Shown here: piece after piece, positions 10,189-19,180 of the stretch
Numbering within the stretch: the stretch's first letter is position 1
How the letters are laid out: every line of letters begins with the position of its first letter
Assembly (NCBI GenBank): GCA_018398585.1
Contig: JAGTTD010000001.1
Location: 34,797,938-34,861,937, forward strand
Reading direction: 5' to 3'
From: Simmondsia chinensis
Taxonomy: Eukaryota > Streptophyta > Magnoliopsida > Caryophyllales > Simmondsiaceae
Length of the DNA: 64,000 nt
Position numbers and translations under genes: made by a program
The notes under the pieces: model-generated
Told to the model about the DNA's origin: nothing
Database searches by the model: none
Seen by the model: only the letters and a program-made list of their open reading frames with translations

Positions 10189-10203
10189 ATTGGTATCAAA
10201 GCC
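10189..10203 (+). other. Functional primer-binding site of the gag-only Copia
   Basis: ATTGGTATCAAAGCC directly follows the LTR end defined by the target duplication. It is a near match to the tRNA-iMet site; a better match (attggtatcagagc) lies 44 bp upstream, inside the LTR. Confidence 0.75.
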
Positions 10204-10299
10204 CTGTTTATTTCGATTTGATATTATGACGTCCGCAATTAAGACTAAAGTTGAGAAGTTCGGAGGTCAAGGAACTTTTATCTCCTGACGCAGAGTGAC

Positions 10300-12138
10300 T
10301 TGAAGAAAGCTCTAGAAGGAAAAGAAAAGAAATCAGAGAGTCGATCTGAAGCACAGTGGGAGGAGTTAGACGAAAGGGCTCTTACAGCTATTCAAATGTG
10401 TCTTACCGATGACGTTTTGACAAAAGTTCTGGAAGTGAAGACCGCTAAGGAGTTGTGGGAGAAAATGCAGGATATGTTCTATTTCAAGTCAGTCTCCAAC
10501 AAACTCGCAGTTAAGCGTCGGTTGTTCACGTTTCGTATGTCAGAAGGTACGTCACTTAAGAATCATGTTAATGAATTTAATTCAATTATTCAAGAATTGA
10601 AAGAATTGGATGATGCTCCTAAGGATGAAGATCATGCTATGCTTTTGTTATGTTCACTCTCTACTTCATATAAAGGCTTTGTATAAAGCATGATTTCCGG
10701 TGGTAGGCAATCTATTACAGTTGATGAAGTTAAGAGAAATCTATTGAGTAAAGAAAGAGTAGATAAGGAGTTGTCTGACTCCGTTCAGAATTCAGGTTGT
10801 GGTTTATTTGTGAGAGAAAGAACTAAGTCTAAAGAATATGATCATAGTGGAAGCAAGTTTGAGTCTAGACATCAAGACCCAACCTGTAATTACTGTCATA
10901 AGAACGGGCACATTAAGAGAGACTGTTACAAGCTTAAGAGAAAACTAGAAGCAGATAACAGGTCTGACCAGAGATCCGCAGACGCTAGTGTTGTTGAATA
11001 TGAGGATGGAGATATTCTGTCAGTGTCTCAACCTAAGTCCAGTTTTAGAGAAAGTTGGATTTTGGATTCGGGTTGCTGCTATCATGTTTGTCCCTATAGA
11101 AGCTGGTTCACCACATACGTGTCAATTCAGGGTGGAACTGTTCAGATGGGTAACGATGGGGTATGCACAGTTTTAGGGGTAGGAACCATTCGTGTCAAGA
11201 TGTTCGATGGCACTATTAGGACATTGAGCAACGTTCGTCATGTTCCTAATTTGAAGAAAAGTCTCATCTCTTTACGTACTCTTGAGTCTAAAGGGTACAG
11301 GTACATAACTGAAGGTGGAGTTTTGAAGGTCGTTAAGGGTGCTTTAACAGTTATGAAAGGCAGAAGGGTAGGTACATTGTATGAGCTTGTCGGTTCCACA
11401 GTTATCAGATCAGTTAAGATATCTTCATCATCGTCGTTGTTGACAAAACCAGAGATCACAAAGTCAAGGAGCTTGAGATTGGATCATTCAGGTGATACAG
11501 GTCTGTCTGAGCACAGTAAAAGGGCCTCGTTGTGTGGTCAGTCTACAGGACTGATATCTTGTGAACAAGGCATTTATGGGAAGCAAAAGAGTCTTCGCTT
11601 CAAGCAATTCCTGACGAGTAGGGATGTCATATTTGATGAGTCTTCATTGCTATCTCCACAGAAGATGTCATTAGTTAGTTGTGATTCGGGTCAGGTGAAT
11701 AAGCCAGAGGAAGTTCAGTTTCAGTTAAGTAACACAGTTCAGCAGCAGGTGCCTGTTTCAGAAGATGTGTCAATAGCCAATCCAGAGAAGAAGAAGATTG
11801 GCATTGTCGATAACCTCTCAGATATGTTCACTTCAGGTTACCTAGCAGAAAGTTCAAGCATCGCTCGGACTCGGTTAGATTTTTTGTTTTGTCTAGATAA
11901 CCCCGTGTGTGGGGTGTTTTGTGGAGAAGGTGGAGAATTATCTTTATTTTTGAAATTTGAGTCAAGGTGGAGATTTGTTAGGAATATGCCTCAAATTTAT
12001 GTATTTAGGATTTATGGGTTGCCGAAGGGTCACCGATCGATCGGGGGGATGTCCGATCGATCGGGTGAATTAAGAAGAAATTCAGTGTTTGGCCGAGAGA
12101 GGGCCGATCGATCGGGAGTCTGTTTCACGCAACCCTAG
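10300..12138 (+). pseudogene. Copia gag-protease ORF with one in-frame stop and an internal deletion
   Basis: A single frame of 613 codons is interrupted only by TAA at 10684-10686. The first part is UBN2-type gag (ALTAIQMCLTDDVL.KV, ELWEKMQDMF, KRRLFTFRMSEG). After the stop come the zinc knuckle CNYCHKNGHIKRDC (~10885-10930) and protease WILDSGCCYHVCP (~11057). A GAG-pre-integrase stub follows (CGQSTGL..CEQGIYGKQKSLRFK). The text then jumps to SRDVIFDESSLL, which in relatives follows the integrase, so integrase core is deleted with the frame kept. The true gag start (ATG 10226) is in another frame, so the N-terminus is damaged. Confidence 0.85.
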
Positions 12139-12630
12139 CCGTTTAGTATAAATATAGGATTAGGGGGTACATTTTAGGTATACAATCAAAGAGAGCCACC
12201 ATCCAATCAGAATCCAATTAAAGTGAGGTCAGCCGTCGTCATCAATTTGAGAGCATTACGAGAGTTAAGAGAAAGTGATTCATAATTCTTTCATAGATCT
12301 CGTTCAGAGGAAGTGCCATTGTAATTCCTCCATTCAAGTATCAATAAAGAATCTCCATCTCCGCCCATGGTTTTCTCCCCTCTCGATTAAAGAGGGGTTT
12401 CCACGTAAATCATTGTGTGTTGTTTCGTTTGTTCTCTCGTTTACCTATTTTGTTTACTTCTCTTTTGTGTGAGTTATAGTATTTGAATCGAAACAAGAGA
12501 TTAGGGTTTACGCTTCCACATCAATTATCTATATTACAAATTGGTATCGTGAATACCAAATTTGTCAAGGTTAGATTTTCCTAACAATTGGTATCAGAGT
12601 ATATCAAGTTTATTCCAGATTTTTCAAACA
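11976..12630 (+). repeat. 3' LTR of the gag-only Copia
   Basis: 655 bp matching the 5' LTR. TATA box TATAAATA at 12147-12154. The upstream part contains three copies of the palindrome CCGATCGATCGG at 12033, 12053 and 12104. It ends caaaca at 12630, followed by target duplication aagat. Confidence 0.9.
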
Positions 12631-12895
12631 AAGATGGTTGATGGCTAATACCTGGTGGCGGGTGGTGCGAGAGGAGGATCTGGCAGCAGAGGCGCCGGCA
12701 ATCCGATAGCCAGGCGGGGGGGGGCAGCGTCCGTGGGGCGGGGTGGGGTGGGATTAGGGGAGGGGGAGTGATTTCGGAGAAGGGGGGACCTGTGTCGATT
12801 AAAGGTTATTTTTTATTAAATTTAAATTTAATCTTATTTTAAAAAAAAAAAAAGGGGGACAAAATTACAAAAAAAAAAAAGATGGATAAAATCCC

Positions 12896-12970
12896 AGCCT
12901 AGGATAGGATTCGAACTCACGCTCTCTACTTCACATGTAAGGGTAGAAACCACCAAACCAAAGCTTCACA
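12896..12970 (-). other. tRNA-like segment in the hAT right end
   Basis: On the minus strand a TGGTTTGGTGGTT A-box-like stretch is followed ~45 bases later by GAGTTCGAATCC, a good B box. The spacing is tRNA-like, but there is no complete cloverleaf I can assert. It may be a tRNA-derived insertion or an old part of the transposon. Confidence 0.45.
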
Positions 12971-13014
12971 TCTGATTCTTATTTATTCTTAGTAAATTTT
13001 ATTTTAAATTTCGC

Positions 13015-13022
13015 GGGGGGGA

Positions 13023-13056
<34 letters not shown>
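13015..13056 (+). repeat. Long poly-G tract near the hAT terminus
   Basis: Forty-two bases that are G except for 'a' at two positions near the start, with ~32 uninterrupted G. The opposite hAT end has only five G at the corresponding place (gtaggggg), so the run has probably expanded. Confidence 0.9.
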
Positions 13057-13070
13057 CTCTCCCTAACGTG

Positions 13071-13462
13071 GATCCGCCGCTGCTAGGAAGTAATTTTTCC
13101 CTTCTCTATTGTTTGGCGTAAGTTATGTGACAGAAAAGGTTTTCCCAAATGGGGGAAAATGACTTCCCTTTTAAAAGAGGGGAGGTCATCATTCCTAGCG
13201 ATCCAAAAATATGATTCCGACAATATATAAGTATTCTCATTAGTGCTAAAAAATGCTAACAAAGCAGATCCGCCGCTGCTAGGAAGTGATTTTTCCCTTC
13301 TCTATTGCTTGGCGCAAGTTATGTGACAGAAAAGGTTTTCCCAAATGGGGGAAAATGGCTTCCCTTTTAAAAGAGGGGAGTTCATCATTCCTAGCGATCC
13401 AAAAATATGATTCCGACAATATATAAGTATTCTCATTAGTGCTAAAAAATGCTAACAAAGCA
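13071..13462 (+). repeat. 196-bp tandem duplication that includes the hAT terminus
   Basis: Copy 1 at 13071-13266 and copy 2 at 13267-13462, constant offset 196 bp, nearly identical. Each starts GATCCGCCGCTG, the last 12 bp of the hAT, followed by the ctaggaag target duplication and ~175 bp of MITE sequence. Copy 2 therefore carries a detached hAT end with its target repeat. Confidence 0.95.
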
Positions 13463-13982
13463 GATGATTTCAGCCATATTTAGGTAGTTTACTTCAATAT
13501 ATGATGAACTTTTATCGTAATTTGCTAAAAATATTGACATGACTTGTAAATATTATTATAATTATGTATTATATTAGCACTTTATATTTGGTCAGATTCT
13601 TACAAAAACTCATCAAATTTTGATATATGGTACCTGAATGATAAAATATTCAACTTCAAGGTCCGTCATTGTATATATTCAAATATCATGATAGGTAATA
13701 AGTGCTCAAATCTTAGGGTATCTTAGCAATAATTCCACAACCACACAAAGTCTAGGTAATTTCAAGTACGTTGTATTGCTAATTATATTGTCCTATAATT
13801 GGGTATAAGCTGATTGTTAGGAAATTATTCCTTTAAAACAAATAAAGAATATCAAAACGTGTAAACATGTTTTTTCATTAAAACAAACAACGGAAAACCA
13901 CAATAAGAATAGCATTTTCCATGGAAAACCATTTCCAAAGAAAAACCTTTTCCAAGAATCCCTTGAAACAAACAGGGCCTTA

Positions 13983-14200
13983 ATCTGTATATATTTTACA
14001 ATATAGCAGTTTCTTATTTCCAAGGCATACATTGTTTCCTAAGCATTCAAACAAAAGAAAATTATGGGATCTCACTTGTAAGGGCATTGGGTCGCTAATA
14101 TGAAATGAGCATTATAATTAACAACAATAAAATGGTCCCTAATATTTTATTTTATGATAAAATTGCTCCCTCTTTTTTTTAAAATGGTCCAAGTGAGGGA
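13983..14200. repeat. Spacer with left arm of an interrupted inverted repeat
   Basis: Bases 14134-14164 are the inverse of 15022-15052 at 28 of 31 positions (core aatattttattttat). Without the TRIM between them, the arms would be only ~41 bp apart, forming a foldback. The rest of the spacer holds nothing I recognise. Confidence 0.6.
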
Positions 14201-14610
14201 CTAATTGATACGATTCCACATTGGTGGGAGATGAGAAAGCATACCAATTTATATACCAAGGGAGCTACCCCACTCATAGCGAATTGGTTTTGGGATGGAA
14301 CCTCTTTTGTTGTGTATCATTGATATAGAGCCATCGATCTTGTGCTCTACATTACCACTCTTATGGGGCTAGTGCCATTCACCGATCATATGGGGGCCCG
14401 ACGTCACTCGACCATCTTATAGGGGATTGGTGTGTGATGTGTTGCAAAATCGATTTCCATTAAAAAAATACTCAAGACCCTCGCCCAGGGTCTCAATGGT
14501 GATGTCAGTATTGTAGTAATGTTCACTCGTTACTAGATATCTAGTGTAAAGTCAGTGCATAAAGTGCAGATGGTGAAGCCGAAATTGCAGTGTTCGCTTA
14601 AGACTAGTAT

Positions 14611-14831
14611 CTAACCTAAGAGGGTACCAACACGCAAGCACCGGATTCCATTAGAACTCCGAAGTTAAGCGTGCTTGGGCGAGAGTAGTACCAAAATGGG
14701 TGACCTCCTCGGAAGTCTTCGTGTTGCACCCCTCGAGTTAGGGGTTCTCAGAAACAGCCACCCTGAAAGGCTAAGGCTGCATACATCCAACCCCCTCCCG
14801 GACCCTACTTAGGCGGGAACCCTTGGGGCAC
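14611..14831 (+). mobile_element. SINE with 5S rRNA head and RTE-LINE tail (most complete copy)
   Basis: The element is bounded by a 15-bp duplication, gcttaagactagtat, at 14596-14610 and 14832-14846, so it is a genuine retroposed insertion. The 5' half (14622-14733) is 5S rRNA sequence. The 3' half (~14744-14831: gaaacagcc, aaggctgcatacatcc, aggcgggaaccc, ggcactggg) matches the last ~110 bp of the RTE LINEs at 26319-26976 and 42461-46082. The ends fit a Pol III transcript copied by RTE machinery. I am not certain whether plant 5S-derived SINEs have been described. Confidence 0.88.
14622..14733 (+). pseudogene. 5S rRNA-derived head of the SINE
   Basis: 112 bp. It reads gggtacc, caccggattcc, agaactccgaagttaagcg, cttgggcgagagtagtac, gggtgacctcctcggaagtc, gtgttgcacccct, in the order of plant 5S rRNA, with a short deletion near the start. 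The internal Pol III control elements (A box around aagttaagcgtgc, intermediate element gggcgag, C box gggtgacctcc) are largely kept. It is not a functional 5S gene because it is embedded in a retroposon. Confidence 0.9.
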
Positions 14832-15052
14832 TGGGAATGTTGCTTAAGACTAGTATGTAGTTCAAAGCCAACTCACATGGATGCGAGATGTGGAGCATGG
14901 TGGATTAATATGATCCCACATCAGTAGGAGATGAGAAAGCATAGCAATTTATATAATAAGGGAGCTACTCAACTTATTACCAATTAGTTTTGGAATGAGA
15001 ACTCTTTAGGTGTGTATCACTAATTTTATTATAAAATAAAATATTAAGGACA

Positions 15053-16378
15053 TTTGAATAAAAGAAAAGATGAGACAGCAACTTAAACAAATTTCAAAAT
15101 ATTAGGGACCGTTTTTTAAAAACAATAATGGTCATTTACATTTTAGTATTACGGACGTTTTTGAAAATAATAAAAGGCATCTGACCTTTATTTATTCTTT
15201 TAGTACCTCACATTTTTTTATATTAATAAATAAGACTCTCTGTAGCATGACGACATCATAATCTAAGGAGAAATGACGTGGCAAGTCATCTATACTACAT
15301 TATATTTACGAAACTATCACTCTTGACCTTTATTTTATAAAAATAAAAAGAAAAACTACATTCTCAGCCATTAATGCACTTCACTTAGTAGGTATTTAAG
15401 TGATGTGTTACGTTAAAAGAGATATTTTTGCTAATATACTGTAGCAAGTGTTTAAAATGACCTGTCACATCAACTTTATCCCAGAAAAATAACATCAACA
15501 TGCAGAAGAGGATCATATTTATTTATACATAGAAAATCCAAGGTCTTAAAAAACCAAATAAAAAAAGTGAGGGCTTTTTTATTATTTCTAAAGTTAGTAA
15601 AATATAAATAACCTAAAAAATAACAGAATAATTGAAATAAAATTAAAAGCATCGGCACCAACCGCGTAAATAACTTAGCCTTTCTGACGAGCCTGAATAA
15701 TACAAGATTGAAAGAAGCCAAAAGAAAAAGTTCAGTAATTAAGTAATTATCTCTATACCATTCAACTATTTCCAACTCACTCCAAACAGGAACTACCATA
15801 TCCTTTACAGTGATCAGAGTCTCGTTTCCTTTTTTTTTTTCCCCTTCATGGGCAAAGAAATTCAAAAATAAACCCAACAAAGAGCAGATTAATCAGAATA
15901 ATTGCGCAATTAGAGGAAAATTAAGTAATACAGATAGAGAAATAAATGTAAGGCGTACCTTTTCTGAATTTGATCAAAATGAGGCTGCATAGCATTTCCT
16001 GATCAGTTTGAAGAGTGGAGTTGAGAGTGTAAACGAAGAAGGCATGATCGACGAAACAAAAAATGTAAAAACCTTAAAGGAGATATTTTGATATTACTTA
16101 ACAAAAAAGTAAACGAGCGAGATGAATACTTAGTGTAGTAGAGCGTGTGCATTGGGAAAGATTGATTACAAACGGAAAAAAAGTCGACAGCTCCAGAGAA
16201 GACTTATGGTAGACCAAGGGCAGACCAAGATTTGACTATTCTTGGGCATTTTTTCTTGATTATTTATATTTTAATATTTTTGAAAATAATAAAAAAAAGA
16301 TATTTATTTTTTTAAATTATTAAAAAAAATTTAAATTTTTGTCATAGTAATAAAAAAGTCCCTCTTCAGTATGATGAC
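15053..16378. other. AT-rich stretch with an unexplained minus-strand ORF
   Basis: No transposon ends are recognised here. The only sizeable open frame is minus-strand 15880-15476 (134 codons), rich in Phe and Leu with two or more hydrophobic stretches. Upstream of it on the same strand, ~16020-15960 could encode a short N-terminal peptide ending at a gtacgcc that resembles a splice donor. A captured gene fragment is possible but I recognise no family. Confidence 0.35.
15476..15880 (-). CDS. Hypothetical hydrophobic ORF, unknown
   Basis: 134 codons from ATG 15880. A lysine-rich start (EGEKKKGNE) arises from an A-tract, so the start may be intronic. The middle contains VPVWSELEIVEWYRDNY, which looks protein-like, followed by hydrophobic segments that could span a membrane. 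No neighbour or motif indicates a role. It may be chance or part of an exon. Confidence 0.2.
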   Translation of the reverse strand: MLGLFLNFFAHEGEKKKGNETLITVKDMVVPVWSELEIVEWYRDNYLITELFLLASFNLVLFRLVRKAKLFTRLVPMLLILFQLFCYFLGYLYFTNFRNNKKALTFFIWFFKTLDFLCINKYDPLLHVDVIFLG

Positions 16379-17210
16379 TATTGAAATTGGTGTTTTAGAA
16401 AAACCTAACTAGTTAGTTTTAAATATTAAATAAATAAAATTATTTTATTTATTTATTATTTGATCATATTTTGCAAGTCAAAATATATGTGTGATTATTT
16501 TTCTAAAACGTTCAATGCGATGGATATAGTCCAAGATAACATGCTAGATTTGGTTTAAGTGGTTAATGAGAATGAACCACATATAGACTTAGCTCAAACT
16601 AGTGATATGTTGTCAAAGTATGTTCTTAGTCGGAGATAAGTTTAGAAACTTGTCTGATAGGACTATAACATGATATTTAGATAACTTGCCTTGTTCATAT
16701 GAATAGGGATTTAAAAGTACTATAATGGTGTTGTCTATATGATTGGAACATTGAACATGACCACTTAAATTATTTGTTTCTTTACTGTTATTAGAAATTA
16801 TTAATTCTATAAGACAGTAACTCTAAATCCAAGAAATAGTCTAAACTCGTGTATGGATTGTCCGTTGCTTTGATGTGCCGAAAGGATTAGTCAAAAGGCA
16901 TTGACTTGAATCTTACGTGCATTGGGTAACGGTATGTAACGAGATAAAGATGTCTTCTTAATTTATTTGCAAATATATAAACAGATTATAGAATCTTTGA
17001 CCAAAATATTCCATATGTTTGACATTTGGGATTAATACGGAAATTATTTCTGTATTATTAAATTATTCGAGAAGGGCGAGTCGGGAATTATAGCAAGAGA
17101 TGTGAGAATAATAACGATAGTAATTAAAGTTACTTTTGCTCACAGATATCTAACATAAGGGTTAATTATAGTAATAAAAGTTATTTTAAAAAATTCTTGA
17201 GCGAATATAT
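16379..17210 (+). repeat. Partial 5' LTR of Copia A
   Basis: 832 bp collinear with 22291 to ~23165. The initial TG has become TA. It ends at the junction with the minus-strand Copia LTR. Confidence 0.8.
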
Positions 17211-19180
17211 TGTTGGGAAGAATTTCAAACATTTTTCCTAATTTAATAAATTTAACGTAGCGGAAGGATTTAAAATTCTTAATTTTAAACCTAAGGTTGA
17301 TTTAAAATTCCTAATTTTAAATCTACAAGTCTCTACTTTAATACATTCATAACAATAACATAAACTTAAAACAAGCATAATGAGAAAAACTGTAAATAAA
17401 TAGAAAAGCGAAAACTTAAAAGAGAAGAAAGAAAGAGAAACCCGGAATTACTCGAAATAAAGAAAACCAGAAGAATAAAAAATTCAGAGAAAACCAAGAA
17501 AATCGAGACCTAGCTGCCTTCTACGCAATGACCACCAAACTGCCCAAAAACTGGGCTCTAAAAAATATTAAACTGTGGAAAGAATAATTTCAACGAAATT
17601 TTTTTTCTGCAATTAGGTCCCCGAAAATTAACACTTTCTAAGACCCTTAATTTAGAATTAGATGTCAAAACTTGAAATAGATATCTCTATTTATAGGAGG
17701 ATACCGAAGAGAAAACCAGCTGAAAATTCGATGTGGGACGCGAAACTAAAGAACAAAGCGCAGCGTTTTATACATCAGACAAATCAAAACGATGCGTTTT
17801 AGACATAGGTTGAACCGCGTGATTTTTTAATTAATTCTGCATGCGATGTGGCGAGCATTGATTGGCTCGTGCGTGTGCACGCGGATAACCGATTAGGTAG
17901 CTATCGCGCGCTAGTTTGTCCATCCACATGTACGTGGATGGCAATCTGGGCTCCTTTTTTTTTTTTTTTTACTATGTTTCCCACATGTAAAAAAAATCAT
18001 CTTATAAATTTTGATTTTTAAATTTATTTATTATTTTTAATTTTTATTTATCTCATGAATAATGCTTGGCAATTTAAATTCAATCATCTCATGAATAAAT
18101 AATTTATCTTATAAATTCTTTAATATTTTTTGATGGCAATAAATACAGAGGCTTGCGTAAGGACCTCAGAGACAATTTAAATCTAATCTAAACGAGTTAA
18201 ATTGTTTACCATCTCATGATAAAATTTAATTATCATTTAATGAGACTTAATTTCACTAAATAAATCACATTGCACTTCGAACTTAAATCATTTATTCAAT
18301 AATTCTCAAATAGACTATATTGAAGACAACAACCCCTCCTAGATGTCCATGACAAAAAATAAATATAACTACTATCATTATCCTTCTCACAACTTCTCCA
18401 TTAGTTATTGACTCGCCCTTCACAGAATAATTTATTTATACTTGAACATATTTATAGTATAAATTCTAAATGTCAAACACTTGGAATACTTTGGCCAAAA
18501 ATTTCAAACTATTCAAATACTTGCGAATCAACTAAGGGAACATCTATACCTCATAAGAAATTGTAGATTCCAAATTGAATACCTGATCCTTGTTACACTT
18601 CACGCCGCTACCCAGTATACATGGGAACTCAGTCATTTCTTTAGACCTTACTTATAGTACACCAAAGCAACTAACGCTCCATGCACAAGTCCAGACTGCT
18701 TTCAGGATTTAGATTCATCATTCAAATAGGACAACATGAATCACTCATCTCCTATAGTACTCTGGTAACAAGCAACTCACATGGTCCAACTCAGTGTATC
18801 AATCTTATTAAACATACAAACCCAATACTTTTGGATCACCATCCACATAACCAAGACAAGTCATCTAAAATGTTAAGTCATAGTCTTAACAGACAAGTCA
18901 CCCAAGCTCATCATTGACCACAAGTTATTCAAATAACGTTCCATATAATTTGTTCCAAGTCTATCTATGGCTTAATCTCATTATCCACTTAGAGCAAACA
19001 TGTAAAATATAATCTGAGGACTATGTCCATCTCATGGGCAATAATTAAAAGAAAATCACATACAGTATATATTTCTCGCTTACACAAATTTAACAAGGAA
19101 ATGACTGAAATTTTAATTTTATTCCTTAATAAAATATTATTAACAGAATAAATTTGAATTTCATGACACTATTCCTAACA
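17211..19180 (-). repeat. 3' LTR of Copia M
   Basis: 1970 bp with ends TGTTAGGAATAG and CTTCCCAACA (minus-strand reading). Just inside it on the minus strand is aagtgaaaaat, a purine tract. It shows family resemblance to the LTRs of Copia A and B near its outer end (gtgtcatgaaa). Confidence 0.8.

Larger units (their letters stand above)
9528..12630 (+). mobile_element. Gag-only Ty1/Copia derivative inside the hAT element
   Basis: LTRs at 9528-10188 and 11976-12630 start TGTTAGGAATATG and end TAACA or AAACA. The target duplication is aagat (9523-9527, 12631-12635). A primer site attggtatcaaagcc starts at 10189, and a purine tract aaggtggaga precedes the 3' LTR. The interior has gag, knuckle, protease and a stub of the integrase N-terminus, then jumps to the linker after integrase. 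RT and RNase H are absent. It would need enzymes from a relative. Confidence 0.9.
8819..13082 (-). mobile_element. hAT-superfamily DNA transposon with 8-bp target duplication
   Basis: The ends are CAGCGGCGGATC (8819) and its inverse GATCCGCCGCTG (ending 13082). The flanks are an exact 8-bp duplication, ctaggaag, at 8811-8818 and 13083-13090, diagnostic for hAT. A transposase C-terminal fragment lies on the minus strand, so the gene's 5' side was at the right. Most of the transposase is missing. A gag-only Copia at 9528-12630 interrupts it. Confidence 0.92.
8780..13979. mobile_element. PIF/Harbinger-like MITE, interrupted by a hAT element
   Basis: Terminal inverted repeats GGCTCCGTTTGTTT (8780) and AAACAAACAGGGCC (ending 13979) match at 12 of 14 positions. 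They are flanked by TTA on both sides (8777-8779, 13980-13982), the target size and sequence class of PIF/Harbinger and Tourist-like elements. Removing the hAT and the 196-bp duplication leaves ~0.7 kb with no coding potential. The MITE is the oldest of three nested layers here. Confidence 0.65.
14206..15019 (+). mobile_element. TRIM (small non-coding LTR retrotransposon)
   Basis: LTRs of 124 bp (14206-14329) and 114 bp (14906-15019) share cccacat, agatgagaaagcat and ggagctac. The termini are TGATAC and GTATCA. The target duplication is ctaat (14201-14205, 15020-15024). The 5' LTR is followed at once by ttgatatagagcca, a degraded tRNA-iMet primer site; a purine-rich stretch precedes the 3' LTR. 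There is no ORF. Part of its interior is a 5S-headed SINE. It must rely on proteins of full-size LTR elements. Confidence 0.85.

Noticed and set aside
13071..13082. Second complete hAT element starting in the duplicated end
   Set aside because: The second terminus at 13267 lies in a simple 196-bp tandem duplication and has no partner end.
14622..14733. Functional 5S rRNA gene
   Set aside because: Internal deletion, several substitutions, no 5S tandem context, and fusion to a LINE tail.
14206..15019. Cassandra-type TRIM (5S rRNA within LTRs)
   Set aside because: The 5S sequence is in the interior, once only, inside its own 15-bp target duplication and joined to an RTE tail. The LTRs have no 5S sequence. 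It is a SINE inserted in a different TRIM.
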